Source of the DNA: an uncultured Isoptericola sp.
GTDB lineage: Bacteria; Actinomycetota; Actinomycetes; Actinomycetales; Cellulomonadaceae
Assembly: GCA_947497265.1 (NCBI GenBank)
Contig: CANMFP010000002.1
Coordinates: 124,001-188,000 of the forward strand
DNA: 64,000 bases
Reading direction: 5' to 3'
Numbering within the stretch: position 1 is the stretch's first letter; every line of letters begins with the position of its first letter. A program made the position numbers and the translations under genes. The notes under the pieces were generated by a model that saw only the letters and a program-made list of their open reading frames with translations, made no database searches and was not told the origin of the DNA. This document shows positions 49,993 to 58,580 of the stretch, piece by piece.

Positions 49993-50421
49993 GTGACCGC
50001 ACGCCGCGCCCCCCGCCCCCTCCTCGCCGCCCTGCTGACCACCGTGCTCGCCACGACGGCGCTCGCGGCCTGCGCCGGCGGCCCGAGCGACGTCGCCGGC
50101 CGCACCTTCGTCGCCACCGACGTCGAAGGCCACGAGCTCGCCGAGGGGACCGAGATCGTCCTGGCCTTCACCGACGACTCCGTGGGCGCCCAACCCGGCT
50201 GCAACAGCATGTCGGCCCCGGCCACCTGGGACGACGGCACCCTGCGCCTGACCGGCGAGATGCGATCGACCATGATGGCCTGCTCCGACGAGCTCATGGA
50301 CCAAGAAGCCTGGTTCAGCGAGCTGCTGCGCGCGGAACCGACGCTCGCCCTCGACGACGGCACGCTCACGCTCACCGGGCCGGACGCGACCGTGACGCTC
50401 GTCGAGCAGGACCGCCCCTGA
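49993..50421 (+). CDS. META/HslJ-like domain lipoprotein
   Basis: The 142-residue protein has a lipoprotein signal peptide with lipobox LAAC (Cys27) and one META domain ([29 protein letters not shown] ... EAWFSELL). HslJ-like META proteins are envelope proteins of uncertain role. TAGCCT (49981-49986) ends 6 nt before the GTG, so it is probably leaderless. After export it would be a substrate for lipoprotein acylation, including Lnt from 27.5 kb. Confidence 0.85.
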   Translation: MTARRAPRPLLAALLTTVLATTALAACAGGPSDVAGRTFVATDVEGHELAEGTEIVLAFTDDSVGAQPGCNSMSAPATWDDGTLRLTGEMRSTMMACSDELMDQEAWFSELLRAEPTLALDDGTLTLTGPDATVTLVEQDRP

Positions 50422-50476
50422 CCCTGCCCGGCGGATCCCCACCCCCCGGGCCACGACCGAGGCGCAGGAGGCACAC

Positions 50477-51412
50477 ATGGAGCTCACCGAGCAGGCCAGC
50501 GGGCGCACGGACGGGCTGCTGATGTTCGCGATCACCCCACCGCGGCGCACCACCACCCCCGCCGAGGCACAACGCATCGCCGACCGCACCGTCGAACGGC
50601 TGGCCGACCTCGACCTCGACGCGCTCGTGCTGTACGACATCGACGACGAGACCGACCGCAACCCCGACGAACGCCCCTTCCCCTACCTGCCCACCCTCGA
50701 CCCCGCCGAGTTCCGCACCCGCCACCTCACCGGTTGGGAACGCCCCGTGGTCGTCTACCGCAGCACCGGCAAGTACAGCCCCACCGAGCTCACCGACTGG
50801 GCCGCCGCCCAGGACCCCGACCGCGTCAGCACCGTGTTCGTGGGTGCCTCGACCAGCGACAGCGCCGTGCGCACCACGCTCGGCCAGGCCCAGCGCCTGT
50901 GCCGCGAGCACGCGCCGGACCTGGCTCTCGGGGGAGTGGCGATCCCCGAGCGCCACGAGTCCCGCGGCGACGAGCACGAACGCATGCGCCGCAAGCAGGA
51001 CGCCGGAGTCGGCTTCTTCGTCACCCAGGTCGTCTACGACGTCGGAGCCGCCAAGTCGATGGTCTCCGACTACCACTACGCCTGCCAGGACCGCGGCCAG
51101 AAGCCCGTCCCCGTCGTCTTCACCCTCTCGGTGTGCGGCTCGCCCAAGACCCTCGAGTTCCTCGAATGGCTCGGCGTGCACGTACCGCGCTGGATGCGCA
51201 ACGACCTGCGCCACACCGACGACGCGTTGACCACCTCGTTCAACCAGTGCACAGCCATCGCCGACGACCTCGCCCAGTTCTGCACCCGCCACGAGATCCC
51301 GTACGGGTTCAACGTCGAGTCGGTCTCCATCCGCCGCGCCGAGATCGACGCGTCGGTCCGCCTGGCCAAGCACCTGCGCGCCACGACCGGCACGGCAGCA
51401 TCGACGTCATGA
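50477..51412 (+). CDS. methylenetetrahydrofolate reductase-like protein
   Basis: The 311-residue protein matches the MTHFR barrel pattern: VVVYRSTGKYSPTELTDW, LALGGVAIPERHESRGDEHERM and KQDAGVGFFVTQVVYD. It is shorter and more divergent than housekeeping MetF, so a flavin-dependent one-carbon reductase of altered specificity is possible. GGAGG lies 8 nt upstream of the ATG. The stop overlaps the start of an AraC-type regulator gene (ATGA), an unusual coupling. Confidence 0.72.
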   Translation: MELTEQASGRTDGLLMFAITPPRRTTTPAEAQRIADRTVERLADLDLDALVLYDIDDETDRNPDERPFPYLPTLDPAEFRTRHLTGWERPVVVYRSTGKYSPTELTDWAAAQDPDRVSTVFVGASTSDSAVRTTLGQAQRLCREHAPDLALGGVAIPERHESRGDEHERMRRKQDAGVGFFVTQVVYDVGAAKSMVSDYHYACQDRGQKPVPVVFTLSVCGSPKTLEFLEWLGVHVPRWMRNDLRHTDDALTTSFNQCTAIADDLAQFCTRHEIPYGFNVESVSIRRAEIDASVRLAKHLRATTGTAASTS

Positions 51413-51852
51413 GCAGCCGCAGCGCCGCCGACCAGCACCTGCGCGACCTCGCGCTGCTGCGCCGCGTGCGCGACCGCATCGACCGCGAGTACGCCCGACC
51501 CCTCGACGTGCCGGCGCTCGCGGCCGACGCCGGCCTCTCGGCCGGGCACCTGAGCCGGCAGTTCAAGGCGGCCTACGGCGAGTCGCCCTACAGCTACCTG
51601 ATGACCCGCCGGGTCGAACGGGCGATGGCGCTGCTGCGCCGCGGCTCCAGCGTCACCGACGCCTGCTTCGCGGTCGGCTTCTCCTCCCTCGGCACGTTCA
51701 GCACGCGGTTCACCGAGCTGGTCGGCATGCCGCCCAGCGAGTACCGGCGACGGGCCCAGGACACCGCCGAGCTGCCCTCGTGCGTGACGAAGCAGGTCGC
51801 CAGACCGATCAGGAATCGAGAAGCGCCGGGGGTACGGGCACATCTAGCGTGA
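51409..51852 (+). CDS. AraC family transcriptional regulator (DNA-binding domain only)
   Basis: The 147-residue protein consists mainly of the double helix-turn-helix AraC domain: REYARPLDVPALAADAGLSAGHLSRQFKAAYGESPYSYL and RRGSSVTDACFAVGFSSLGTFSTRFTELVGMPPSEYRRR. There is no ligand domain. It overlaps the preceding MTHFR-like gene by 4 bp. Stand-alone AraC domains of this size often sit before VOC-family genes, as here, and may regulate them. Confidence 0.85.
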   Translation: MSSRSAADQHLRDLALLRRVRDRIDREYARPLDVPALAADAGLSAGHLSRQFKAAYGESPYSYLMTRRVERAMALLRRGSSVTDACFAVGFSSLGTFSTRFTELVGMPPSEYRRRAQDTAELPSCVTKQVARPIRNREAPGVRAHLA

Positions 51853-51857
51853 GGTGC

Positions 51858-52268
51858 ATGGACATCACCATTCACACCACGTTCCTCCCGCACACCGACC
51901 CGGACGCCTCTCTGGCGTTCTACCGCGACCTGCTCGGCTTCGAGGTCCAGGGCGACGTCGGCCAGGGCGACATGCGCTGGCTCACCTTCGTCTCCCCGGC
52001 ACAGCCCGACGTCCGCCTCGTCCTGACCCCGCCCGCCGCCGACCCCGGCGTCACCGAGGACGAGCGCCGCACCGTCCTCGAGCTGATGGCCAAGGGCGCC
52101 TACCAGTCCATCATCCTGGCCACCCGTGACCTGGACGCGACGTTCGACCGACTCCAGGCCGCCGACGCCGAGGTCGCCTCCGAACCCACCGAGCAGCCGT
52201 GGGGAGTGCGCGACTGCGCCTTCCGCGACCCCGCCGGCAACATGGTCCGCATCGACGAGGTCAGGTGA
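51858..52268 (+). CDS. VOC (glyoxalase/bleomycin-resistance fold) family protein
   Basis: The 136-residue protein has two beta-alpha-beta-beta-beta modules: SLAFYRDLLGFEVQGDV in the first and FRDPAGNMVRIDEV at the end of the second. This is typical of AraC-linked VOC proteins of unknown substrate. TAGCGT (51845-51850) ends 7 nt before the ATG, inside the end of the AraC gene, giving it its own leaderless promoter. Confidence 0.85.
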   Translation: MDITIHTTFLPHTDPDASLAFYRDLLGFEVQGDVGQGDMRWLTFVSPAQPDVRLVLTPPAADPGVTEDERRTVLELMAKGAYQSIILATRDLDATFDRLQAADAEVASEPTEQPWGVRDCAFRDPAGNMVRIDEVR

Positions 52269-52273
52269 CACCG

Positions 52274-52720
52274 ATGACCACCACCACCCCGCGACGACCC
52301 GGACGGTTCTCCCGCTGGCTCCAGCACACCGCCAACTCCCGCACCGCGGCCAAGGTCCGCACCAAGGGCGGCACCCAGATGGGCATGGAGCTGCTCGTGC
52401 TGCACACCGTGGGGCGCCGCAGCGGCCACCCACGGCAGAACCCTCTGGCGTTCGTCGACGACGGCGCGGACGGCTGGGTCGTCGTCGCCTCGGGCGGCGG
52501 GCAGCGCCACCCCGACTGGTACGACAACCTGCTGGCACCCCCCGACGACGCCACCGTCGAGGTCCACGGCAGCACGCCCGTCCCGATCACGCCGCAGGTG
52601 CTCGCCGGCGCACCACGCGAGGCCGCCTGGCACCGGCTGACGCAGGTCGTCCGCAGCCTGACCAAGTACCAGGCCCGGAGCGCGCGCACCTACCCGGTGG
52701 TCCGGCTCGCCCGCCGCTAA
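52274..52720 (+). CDS. deazaflavin (F420)-dependent nitroreductase family protein
   Basis: The 148-residue protein follows the DDN/FDOR-B pattern: LLVLHTVGRRSGHPRQNPLAFVDDGADGWVVVASGGGQRHPDWYDNL. This family binds F420 in Mycobacterium and related Actinobacteria. AGGTGA lies just upstream of the ATG, and the gene starts 5 bp after the VOC gene, so the two are likely cotranscribed. Substrate unknown. Confidence 0.87.
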   Translation: MTTTTPRRPGRFSRWLQHTANSRTAAKVRTKGGTQMGMELLVLHTVGRRSGHPRQNPLAFVDDGADGWVVVASGGGQRHPDWYDNLLAPPDDATVEVHGSTPVPITPQVLAGAPREAAWHRLTQVVRSLTKYQARSARTYPVVRLARR

Positions 52721-52782
52721 CCTGAGTGACGCCGCACCGCGCCACCGACGGCGCACCACACCCCTGAAGGAGACCCCCGCAC

Positions 52783-55170
52783 ATGGCTCCCAGCACCCCC
52801 CAGCCGGCGCCCGCCCGACCCGCCGACGCCCACGACGTCATCCGGGTCCAGGGCGCTCGCGAGAACAACCTGCGCGGCATCGACGTCGAGCTGCCCAAGA
52901 GACGCCTGACGGTGTTCACGGGGGTGTCCGGGTCGGGCAAGAGCTCGTTGGTGTTCGCCACCGTCGCCGCGGAGTCGCGCCGGCTCATCGACGAGACCTA
53001 CTCGACGTTCGTCCAGGGATTCATGCCGTCCCTGCCGCGGCCCGACGTCGACCACCTCGAGGGGATCACCACCGCGATCCTCGTCGACCAGGAGCGCATG
53101 GGCGCCAACGTGCGGTCCACGGTCGGGACCGTCACCGACGCCAACGCCATGCTGCGCAACCTGTTCAGCCGCATCGGCGAGCCGTACGTCGGCCCGCCCA
53201 CGGCGTTCTCCTTCAACATCCCGACGTCGAAGGCGAGCGGGGTGTTCCGCACCGACAGGGCCGACGGCAAGACGGAGAAGAAGGTCGTGCGCGACCAGGT
53301 CTACCTCGGCGGCATGTGCCCAGAGTGCGAGGGCCGGGGGACCGTCTCCGACCTCGACCTGTCGGTGATCGTCGACGAGTCCCGGTCGTTGCGCGGGGGT
53401 GCGATCCTCGTGCCCGGATACAAGGCCGACGGCTGGATGGTCAAGGGATTCACCGAGTCGGGGTTCGTCGACGGCGACAAGCCGGTGCGCGAGTACACCG
53501 AGACCGAGCGCCACGACCTGCTGTTCCGCGAGAAGGGCAAGGTCAAGACCCTGGGCATGAACATGACCTACCAGGGCCTCATCCCCAAGCTGCGCGAGTC
53601 GCTGTTCTCCAAGGACCCGGAGTCGCTGCAGCCGCACCTGCGGCGGTTCGTCGAGCGGGCGGCCGTCTTCGGCCCCTGCCCCGCCTGCGAGGGGACCCGG
53701 CTCAACGCATCGGCCCGCTCGGCCAAGGTCGAGGGCCGCAACATCGCCGAGGTGTGCGCGATGCAGATCACCGACGCCGCGCAGTGGGTCCGCAGCATCA
53801 CCGACCCCGGCGTGGCGCCCCTGGTGCGCAGCCTGCTGCACCTGTTCGACGCGTTCGTCGAGATCGGGCTCGGCTACCTCTCCCTCGACCGGCCCGCCGG
53901 GACGCTGTCCGGGGGAGAGGCGCAGCGCACCAAGATGATCCGCCACCTCGGCTCCGCCCTGACCGACGCCACCTACGTCTTCGACGAGCCCACCATCGGG
54001 CTGCACCCGCACGACATCGCGCGGATGAACAACCTGCTGGTCGAGCTGCGGGACAAGGGCAACACCGTGCTCGTGGTCGAGCACAAGCCCGAGGCCATCG
54101 CGATCGCCGACCACGTCGTCGACCTGGGCCCCGGCGCCGGGTCCGACGGTGGAACCATCTGCTACGAGGGCACCGTCGACGGTCTGCGGGACAGTGACAC
54201 CCTCACCGGCCGCCACCTCGACTACCGCGTGCAGGTCAAGGAGACGGTCCGTGAGCCTGACGGCGCGCTCGAGATCCGCGGAGCGTCCCAGAACAACCTG
54301 CGCGACGTCGACGTCGACATCCCCACGGGGGTCCTCACGGTGGTCACCGGTGTCGCCGGTTCGGGCAAGAGCTCGCTGATCCACGGCAACCTCGCCGGCC
54401 GCGACGGCGTCGTCGTCGTGGACCAGGGCGCCATCAAGGGCTCCCGTCGTTCGAACCCCGCGACCTACACGGGCCTGCTCGAGCCCGTCCGCAAGGCCTT
54501 CGCCAAGGCGAACGGCGTCAAGTCCGCCCTGTTCAGCGCCAACTCCGAGGGCGCCTGTCCCACCTGCAAGGGCAACGGGCGCATCTACACCGAGCTCGGG
54601 TTCATGGAGACCGTCGAGACGCCGTGCGAAGACTGCGGCGGAAAGCGCTTCATGGCGGAGGTGCTCGACTACACCCTCGGCGGCAGGAACATCGCCGAGG
54701 TCCTCGACCTGTCCGTCGCTCAGGCCCACGAGTTCTTTGCGCACGGGGAGGCCAAGATTCCTGCCGTCGCGAAGACCCTCGGCCATCTGAAGGACGTCGG
54801 GCTCGGCTACATCCACCTCGGCCAGCCGCTCAACACGCTCTCCGGGGGAGAGCGCCAACGCCTCAAGCTCGCCATGCACATGGGGGAGCGGGGCGGGGTG
54901 TACATCCTCGACGAGCCCACGACCGGCCTGCACCTGGCCGACGTCGAGAACCTCCTGGGGCTGCTCGACCGGCTTGTGGACGCGGGCAGGTCCGTCATCG
55001 TGATCGAGCACCACCAGGCCGTCATGGCCCACGCCGACCGGATCATCGACATCGGCCCCGGCGCGGGGCACGACGGCGGCACCGTCGTCTTCGAGGGCAC
55101 GCCCGCCGAGCTCGTGGCCGCCCGGTCCACGCTGACGGGGGAGCACCTGGCCGAGTACGTCCAGGCCTGA
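52783..55170 (+). CDS. short UvrA-like ABC ATPase (UvrA2 type)
   Basis: The 795-residue protein has two ABC ATPase modules with GVSGSGKSS and GVAGSGKSS Walker A loops, zinc-module cysteines (CPECEGRG, CPTCKGNG, CEDCGGK), signatures LSGGEAQR and LSGGERQR, and DEPTIGLH and DEPTTGLH Walker B regions. It is about 150 residues shorter than housekeeping UvrA and appears to lack the UvrB-binding insertion. Class II UvrA paralogues are linked to tolerance of DNA-binding drugs. AAGGAGA lies 9 nt upstream of the ATG. Confidence 0.88.
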   Translation: MAPSTPQPAPARPADAHDVIRVQGARENNLRGIDVELPKRRLTVFTGVSGSGKSSLVFATVAAESRRLIDETYSTFVQGFMPSLPRPDVDHLEGITTAILVDQERMGANVRSTVGTVTDANAMLRNLFSRIGEPYVGPPTAFSFNIPTSKASGVFRTDRADGKTEKKVVRDQVYLGGMCPECEGRGTVSDLDLSVIVDESRSLRGGAILVPGYKADGWMVKGFTESGFVDGDKPVREYTETERHDLLFREKGKVKTLGMNMTYQGLIPKLRESLFSKDPESLQPHLRRFVERAAVFGPCPACEGTRLNASARSAKVEGRNIAEVCAMQITDAAQWVRSITDPGVAPLVRSLLHLFDAFVEIGLGYLSLDRPAGTLSGGEAQRTKMIRHLGSALTDATYVFDEPTIGLHPHDIARMNNLLVELRDKGNTVLVVEHKPEAIAIADHVVDLGPGAGSDGGTICYEGTVDGLRDSDTLTGRHLDYRVQVKETVREPDGALEIRGASQNNLRDVDVDIPTGVLTVVTGVAGSGKSSLIHGNLAGRDGVVVVDQGAIKGSRRSNPATYTGLLEPVRKAFAKANGVKSALFSANSEGACPTCKGNGRIYTELGFMETVETPCEDCGGKRFMAEVLDYTLGGRNIAEVLDLSVAQAHEFFAHGEAKIPAVAKTLGHLKDVGLGYIHLGQPLNTLSGGERQRLKLAMHMGERGGVYILDEPTTGLHLADVENLLGLLDRLVDAGRSVIVIEHHQAVMAHADRIIDIGPGAGHDGGTVVFEGTPAELVAARSTLTGEHLAEYVQA

Positions 55171-55212
55171 GGCCCATCGGAGGACGCCGGCTGGTGGGTG
55201 ACATCGGCGCAG

Positions 55213-55251
55213 GGGCCCGCCCGACGTCCTCAGCCTTCGTCAGGCGGGCCC
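55213..55251. terminator. bidirectional terminator overlapping a stop codon
   Basis: GGGCCCGCC (55213-55221) and GGCGGGCCC (55243-55251) form a 9-bp stem, extended inside by GACG/CGTC. It lies between the convergent uvrA-like and PEP-synthase-like genes and covers the stop of the latter (55240-55242). Confidence 0.6.
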
Positions 55252-57822
55252 GCACACGACGGCCTGGGTCTCGATGTCGGACGCCAGCCACAGGCCGGGG
55301 GTCGAGGCGACGTGGAGCACGTCGGCCAGGTCGGCGGCCTCCGGTGCCAGGTCCGCCAACAGGTTCGGCAGGTCGGTCACGCGTTGGGGGCGGACGTCGA
55401 CGTCAGGTCGCCCGGCGTGCAGGGCGACGTAGAAGATCCCTGCCTCGACGAGGTCCTGGAAGAAGTGGCTGCCGAACGACAGCTCCGGGGCGATGCCCGC
55501 ATCGGGTGCGGCGACCTCCACGATCCCGACCATCCGGCCGAGCTCGGAGAACCGGACCGGTACGCCGAGCGACGGCGTGGTCGTGCCCCAGCGTCCCGGT
55601 CCGACCAGGAGCGTCGGCTGCTGCGCTGCGACGGTCCGGTTGAGCCGGCCGACCGCCCGGGCCACGGCGTGCTTGTGCTGCTCCGGCAGCGCGAGGTACT
55701 CGGCGGCACGGACCAGCACGACATGGTCGACGGGCAGGCGCACGTTGCCGCCCATGAAGCTGCCCGTCGCGGCGAACAGCCGCGTGCCGGGGTCGGCACG
55801 CGGCATCTGCACCGGTGAGCCAGGTCCGCGCGTCTGCAGCGGCCGACACTGCACGACGTTCATCCGCACCGAGCCGTCGGCGGCGAGGTTGGCGGTGAAC
55901 TCGATGTCGACGGGGTGGTCGTAGGCCGCCTCGAGCAGGCGCAGGGCACGTCGCACCGTCGCGGGGAGCTCGGTGCGCGTGAGCAGCCCGCGCAGGTCCA
56001 CGAGCTGCCGGACCGGGCTCGGGCGACCCCAGTCGGCCGCGATGCGCGCGGCCTCCAGGTCCGGGCTCGTCAGGAGCGCAGCGTCCTCGCCCATGGTTGC
56101 GACCGGCTCCTCGCACGGGCGGCTGACCAGCGTGTTCTCACTCAGGCTCAGCAGGTCGACGCGACGCTGCGCGAAGCGCGCCGCGTCGCCGTACAGCGTG
56201 GGTGGCACCCGGGCCGGGTCGTCGAGGCAGACGATCCGCGCGTAGTCCTCCGATGTGCGGTCGACCGCGCGGGTCCCCAAACCCATGACGACGCGCATCA
56301 TGCCGGCCTCGGCGTCGATCCTCGGGTCCCACAGGTAGAGGTTGCGCGAGACGGCGACGCCGGCCGCGTGGGGGAAGAATCCGTCGCCGTGCCGGTCCCC
56401 GGAGACACGCTGCACGAGGATCGCCATCTGCTCGTCGCGGTCCTGCAGGCCACGGGCCGCGCGGTAGGCGAGGGCCTCCGTGCTGAACGCGCTCGCGTAG
56501 ACGGTGCGCACGGCGTCCTCGAACGCCGCGAGCCGCTCGGCGGGGTCGCCCTGGTTCACGCAGAAGACGCTGTCGTACTTGCCGGCGAACGCGTTGCCGA
56601 AGTCGTCCTCCAGCAGCGAGCTGGACCGCACGATGACGGGGGACTGGCCGAAGTGCTCGAGCATCTCCACGAACTGCTCGCGGACCTCGTGGGGGAAGTG
56701 CCCGTGATGGATCCGCTCGCGCAGCTCGGCGGCACGGGTGTCGTAGCCCGCCGGGGTGCGCTGCTCGGCGCGCAGCAACCACCACCCGTTCTCGACCAGG
56801 TAGGTGTAGAAGACGTCGGAGCCCACGTAGAAGGAGTCGTGCGGTTCGAGCGATCCGACGAGCTCGGCGTCGTCGCTCGCCTCCAGGATCGCGCGTGCGA
56901 CGAGCATGCCGGCGCTCTTGCCACCGATCGCCCCGGTGCCGATGGACCGGGCGCCCACGAGCAGGAGCTCGGCGAGCGACAGGTACGACTCGGCGAGCCG
57001 CGTCATGCGCTCGGAACCGCCCATCAGCATGTGCACCAGCCCCGTGGCGGCACCGCGTTGGTGCTCCGGGGGCAGGTCGAGGGCGCTGTGGGCCCGGTCG
57101 AAGGCCACGTGCCACGGATCGAGCCGGTCGCCCTGCCGCGGGCGCCGGGCGGACAGTCGCGCGAGCTCGACGCTCGAGGTGACCGGGACGGCCGCGTCGC
57201 CACGCACCCGGTGGGGGAAGAACATCGTGGGGGAGTGACGCTCCCAGGCCTTGAGAGGGTGGACGTACACCTCACCGTCCATGCGGTACACGTCGAGGAG
57301 CACCTGCGTCGTCTCTCGGATGCGCGCCACCGTGCGGTGGGTGTGCCCACCGCGCTCGAGCGCGAAGTACGCGACCGTGTCGAGACGGAACAGGTAGGGG
57401 CACGTGACGACGAAGAAGTTCGCGATCATCAGGTCCGAGAACCACCGGGGCAGCAGGTCCGTGAGGCTGTCGAACACGTAGAAGACCCCGGGACCCTCGT
57501 CGTTCACGAGGTGGTGGATCCGCAGGGCGAAGCTCTCGAAGCCCTGGTCGGGGTCGATCTCGACCGTGAGCACGCCGTCGTCGTCGGTGAGCAGGCGTTG
57601 GTGCTTGCCGAAGCGGACGTAGACCACGCGGCGGCCGTCGGTGACGGCCTGCGTCGCGAACGCACGCGCGACGGTCCGGTAGTCGACGACGTCGTCGACT
57701 CGCCAGACGACGTTGTCACCGATGCGCAGCCCGTCGACCACCGCGTCGAGGCCGGCGAACCCGGTGCTCACGGTGCTCGCGGTGGCAGCGGGTGTGGCGT
57801 GGTCCGGCATAGCGAGCATCAT
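55240..57822 (-). CDS. PEP-synthase/PPDK N-terminal-like ATP-grasp protein with degenerate RecA-like N-domain
   Basis: The 860-residue protein has two parts. The first 250 residues resemble a RecA/KaiC-fold domain (STGFAGLDAVVDGLRIGDNVVW) but lack a Walker A loop. From about residue 297 it follows the PEP/pyruvate-binding ATP-grasp domain of PEP synthase: IGGKSAGM, PVIVRSSSLLEDDFGNAFAGKYDSVF, GLGTRAVDRTSEDYAR and EFTAN...VVQCRPLQ. The phosphohistidine and PEP-binding domains are absent. It may phosphorylate or sense a ligand; no reaction is known. ATGs at 57822, 57819 and 57810 are all possible. The frame upstream is not coding. Confidence 0.8.
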   Translation of the reverse strand: MMLAMPDHATPAATASTVSTGFAGLDAVVDGLRIGDNVVWRVDDVVDYRTVARAFATQAVTDGRRVVYVRFGKHQRLLTDDDGVLTVEIDPDQGFESFALRIHHLVNDEGPGVFYVFDSLTDLLPRWFSDLMIANFFVVTCPYLFRLDTVAYFALERGGHTHRTVARIRETTQVLLDVYRMDGEVYVHPLKAWERHSPTMFFPHRVRGDAAVPVTSSVELARLSARRPRQGDRLDPWHVAFDRAHSALDLPPEHQRGAATGLVHMLMGGSERMTRLAESYLSLAELLLVGARSIGTGAIGGKSAGMLVARAILEASDDAELVGSLEPHDSFYVGSDVFYTYLVENGWWLLRAEQRTPAGYDTRAAELRERIHHGHFPHEVREQFVEMLEHFGQSPVIVRSSSLLEDDFGNAFAGKYDSVFCVNQGDPAERLAAFEDAVRTVYASAFSTEALAYRAARGLQDRDEQMAILVQRVSGDRHGDGFFPHAAGVAVSRNLYLWDPRIDAEAGMMRVVMGLGTRAVDRTSEDYARIVCLDDPARVPPTLYGDAARFAQRRVDLLSLSENTLVSRPCEEPVATMGEDAALLTSPDLEAARIAADWGRPSPVRQLVDLRGLLTRTELPATVRRALRLLEAAYDHPVDIEFTANLAADGSVRMNVVQCRPLQTRGPGSPVQMPRADPGTRLFAATGSFMGGNVRLPVDHVVLVRAAEYLALPEQHKHAVARAVGRLNRTVAAQQPTLLVGPGRWGTTTPSLGVPVRFSELGRMVGIVEVAAPDAGIAPELSFGSHFFQDLVEAGIFYVALHAGRPDVDVRPQRVTDLPNLLADLAPEAADLADVLHVASTPGLWLASDIETQAVVCGPA

Positions 57823-57864
57823 GCCGGACCGTCCGTGATCAATCGAGTCGTCTCCGCGCCGCTG

Positions 57865-57892
57865 GGCGCCGATAATGCGCATTATGTCATTA
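57865..57892. other. candidate dif chromosome dimer resolution site
   Basis: The 28-bp site contains CCGATAAT, a 3-bp spacer (GCG) and CATTATGTCA in the order and spacing of the published actinobacterial dif consensus as I remember it. By my count 22 of 28 positions agree, with mismatches confined to the outer ends and one central base. Its core is the perfect palindrome ATAATGCGCATTAT. It lies in an AT-rich island in a non-coding gap, about 690 bp from a Xer-like recombinase gene. Confidence 0.65.
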
Positions 57893-57901
57893 CGACGAGA
57901 A

Positions 57902-57930
57902 GAGCGGCCGGCACGCGCCGCCGACCGCTC
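57902..57930 (-). terminator. terminator after the guanidinium exporter gene
   Basis: On the minus strand an 11-bp stem (GAGCGGTCGGC / GCCGGCCGCTC with one G-T pair) and a 7-nt loop follow the exporter stop by 15 bp. It separates the riboswitch-controlled gene from the dif-like site and the next gene. Confidence 0.5.
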
Positions 57931-57944
57931 CCCGTAGGCCCGCC

Positions 57945-58262
57945 TCAGTGCGTCGTCAGCTTGAGTCCCGCCACGCACGCGACGATGCCCAGGATGAGCG
58001 CGATCCGCACGACGGTGACCGGCTCGGCGCCGGTCGCCATCGCATAGCCGGCGGTCAGCGACGCGCCGATGCCGACCCAGACGGCGTAGGCGGTGCCGAC
58101 CGGCAGCTCGCGCAACGAGTACGCCAGGCCGGCCATGCTGGCAGCCAGGCTCACGACGAACACGATGCTGGGCACCAGGCGCGAGAATCCTTCGGAACGG
58201 CCGAGCGCCGTGGCCCACACGGCCTCCAGCAGCCCGGAGACGACCAGGACGATCCATGACAT
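57945..58262 (-). CDS. gdx: Gdx/SugE-type SMR guanidinium exporter
   Basis: The 105-residue SMR protein has four membrane helices and the Gdx-subtype features: LLEAVWATALGRSEGFSRLVPS around the coupling Glu, and ELPVGTAYAVWVGIGA. Gdx proteins export guanidinium in exchange for protons. The subtype call is confirmed by a guanidine-III riboswitch directly upstream. The ATG at 58262 has GGGGAG at ideal 8-nt spacing; the GTG at 58271 is an unlikely alternative. Confidence 0.93.
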   Translation of the reverse strand: MSWIVLVVSGLLEAVWATALGRSEGFSRLVPSIVFVVSLAASMAGLAYSLRELPVGTAYAVWVGIGASLTAGYAMATGAEPVTVVRIALILGIVACVAGLKLTTH

Positions 58263-58276
58263 GCGGCCCACTCCCC

Positions 58277-58320
58277 GATGCCGTCTTGTCGCACTCCGGG
58301 TACGGCAACCCTCGTCCGGG
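58277..58320 (-). promoter_or_regulatory. guanidine-III riboswitch
   Basis: On the minus strand the RNA carries, in order, CCGGACGAGG, GCCGTACCCGG and GACAAGACGGC, the conserved blocks of the guanidine-III (ykkC-III) aptamer. P1 forms between the two CCGG segments, and the pseudoknot pairs TGCCGT with ACGGCA. One pair is T-A where the Thermobifida fusca aptamer, from memory, has C-G, a compensatory change. The Shine-Dalgarno GGGGAG of gdx follows at once, so guanidine binding should open translation. Confidence 0.92.
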
Positions 58321-58452
58321 AGCCATGTCAGGCTCTGCCGAGATCATCGCACGCAACAGCCCGGTGCCGACGGCCGACCCGGCATCGCTGGTCGGCCACG
58401 GCTCGCCAGGACGCCGCGCCACCGGTATGCTGAATCGGACAATCAGCACAAA

Positions 58453-58478
58453 CCATTGTGTATGCCGCAACACAGTGG
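58453..58478. promoter_or_regulatory. inverted repeat in the gdx-recombinase divergent region
   Basis: CCATTGTGT (58453-58461) and ACACAGTGG (58470-58478) form a 9-bp dyad with one G-T pair and an 8-bp spacer, in an AT-richer patch. A second overlapping dyad is CACAA-ACCA-TTGTG (58447-58460). It could be an operator for either divergent gene or a recombinase-binding site. A -10-like TAGCCT at 58504-58509 may serve the recombinase gene. Confidence 0.4.
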
Positions 58479-58580
58479 TCTCATCGATGTCGGTACCTCC
58501 GCCTAGCCTGACGACGATGACCGTGCAGGTCACAGACCTGCGCTCCCCCGGTCGTCCCACCGTCGGACAGGAGGAACCTC

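Noticed and set aside
52783-55170. UvrA-like gene as the housekeeping excision-repair UvrA
   Set aside because: It is too short, appears to lack the UvrB-binding insertion and is not next to uvrB or uvrC; a class II paralogue fits better.
57872-57885. ATAATGCGCATTAT palindrome as a MarR-type operator
   Set aside because: Possible in principle, but the bases flanking the palindrome (CCG before, GTCA after) match dif, and no regulator gene is adjacent.
57823-58560. Open minus-strand frame extending the PEP-synthase-like gene by 246 codons
   Set aside because: It runs antisense to, or out of frame with, the dif-like site, gdx and the riboswitch. It is a by-product of high GC, and the internal ATG cluster at 57810-57822 is the first plausible start.
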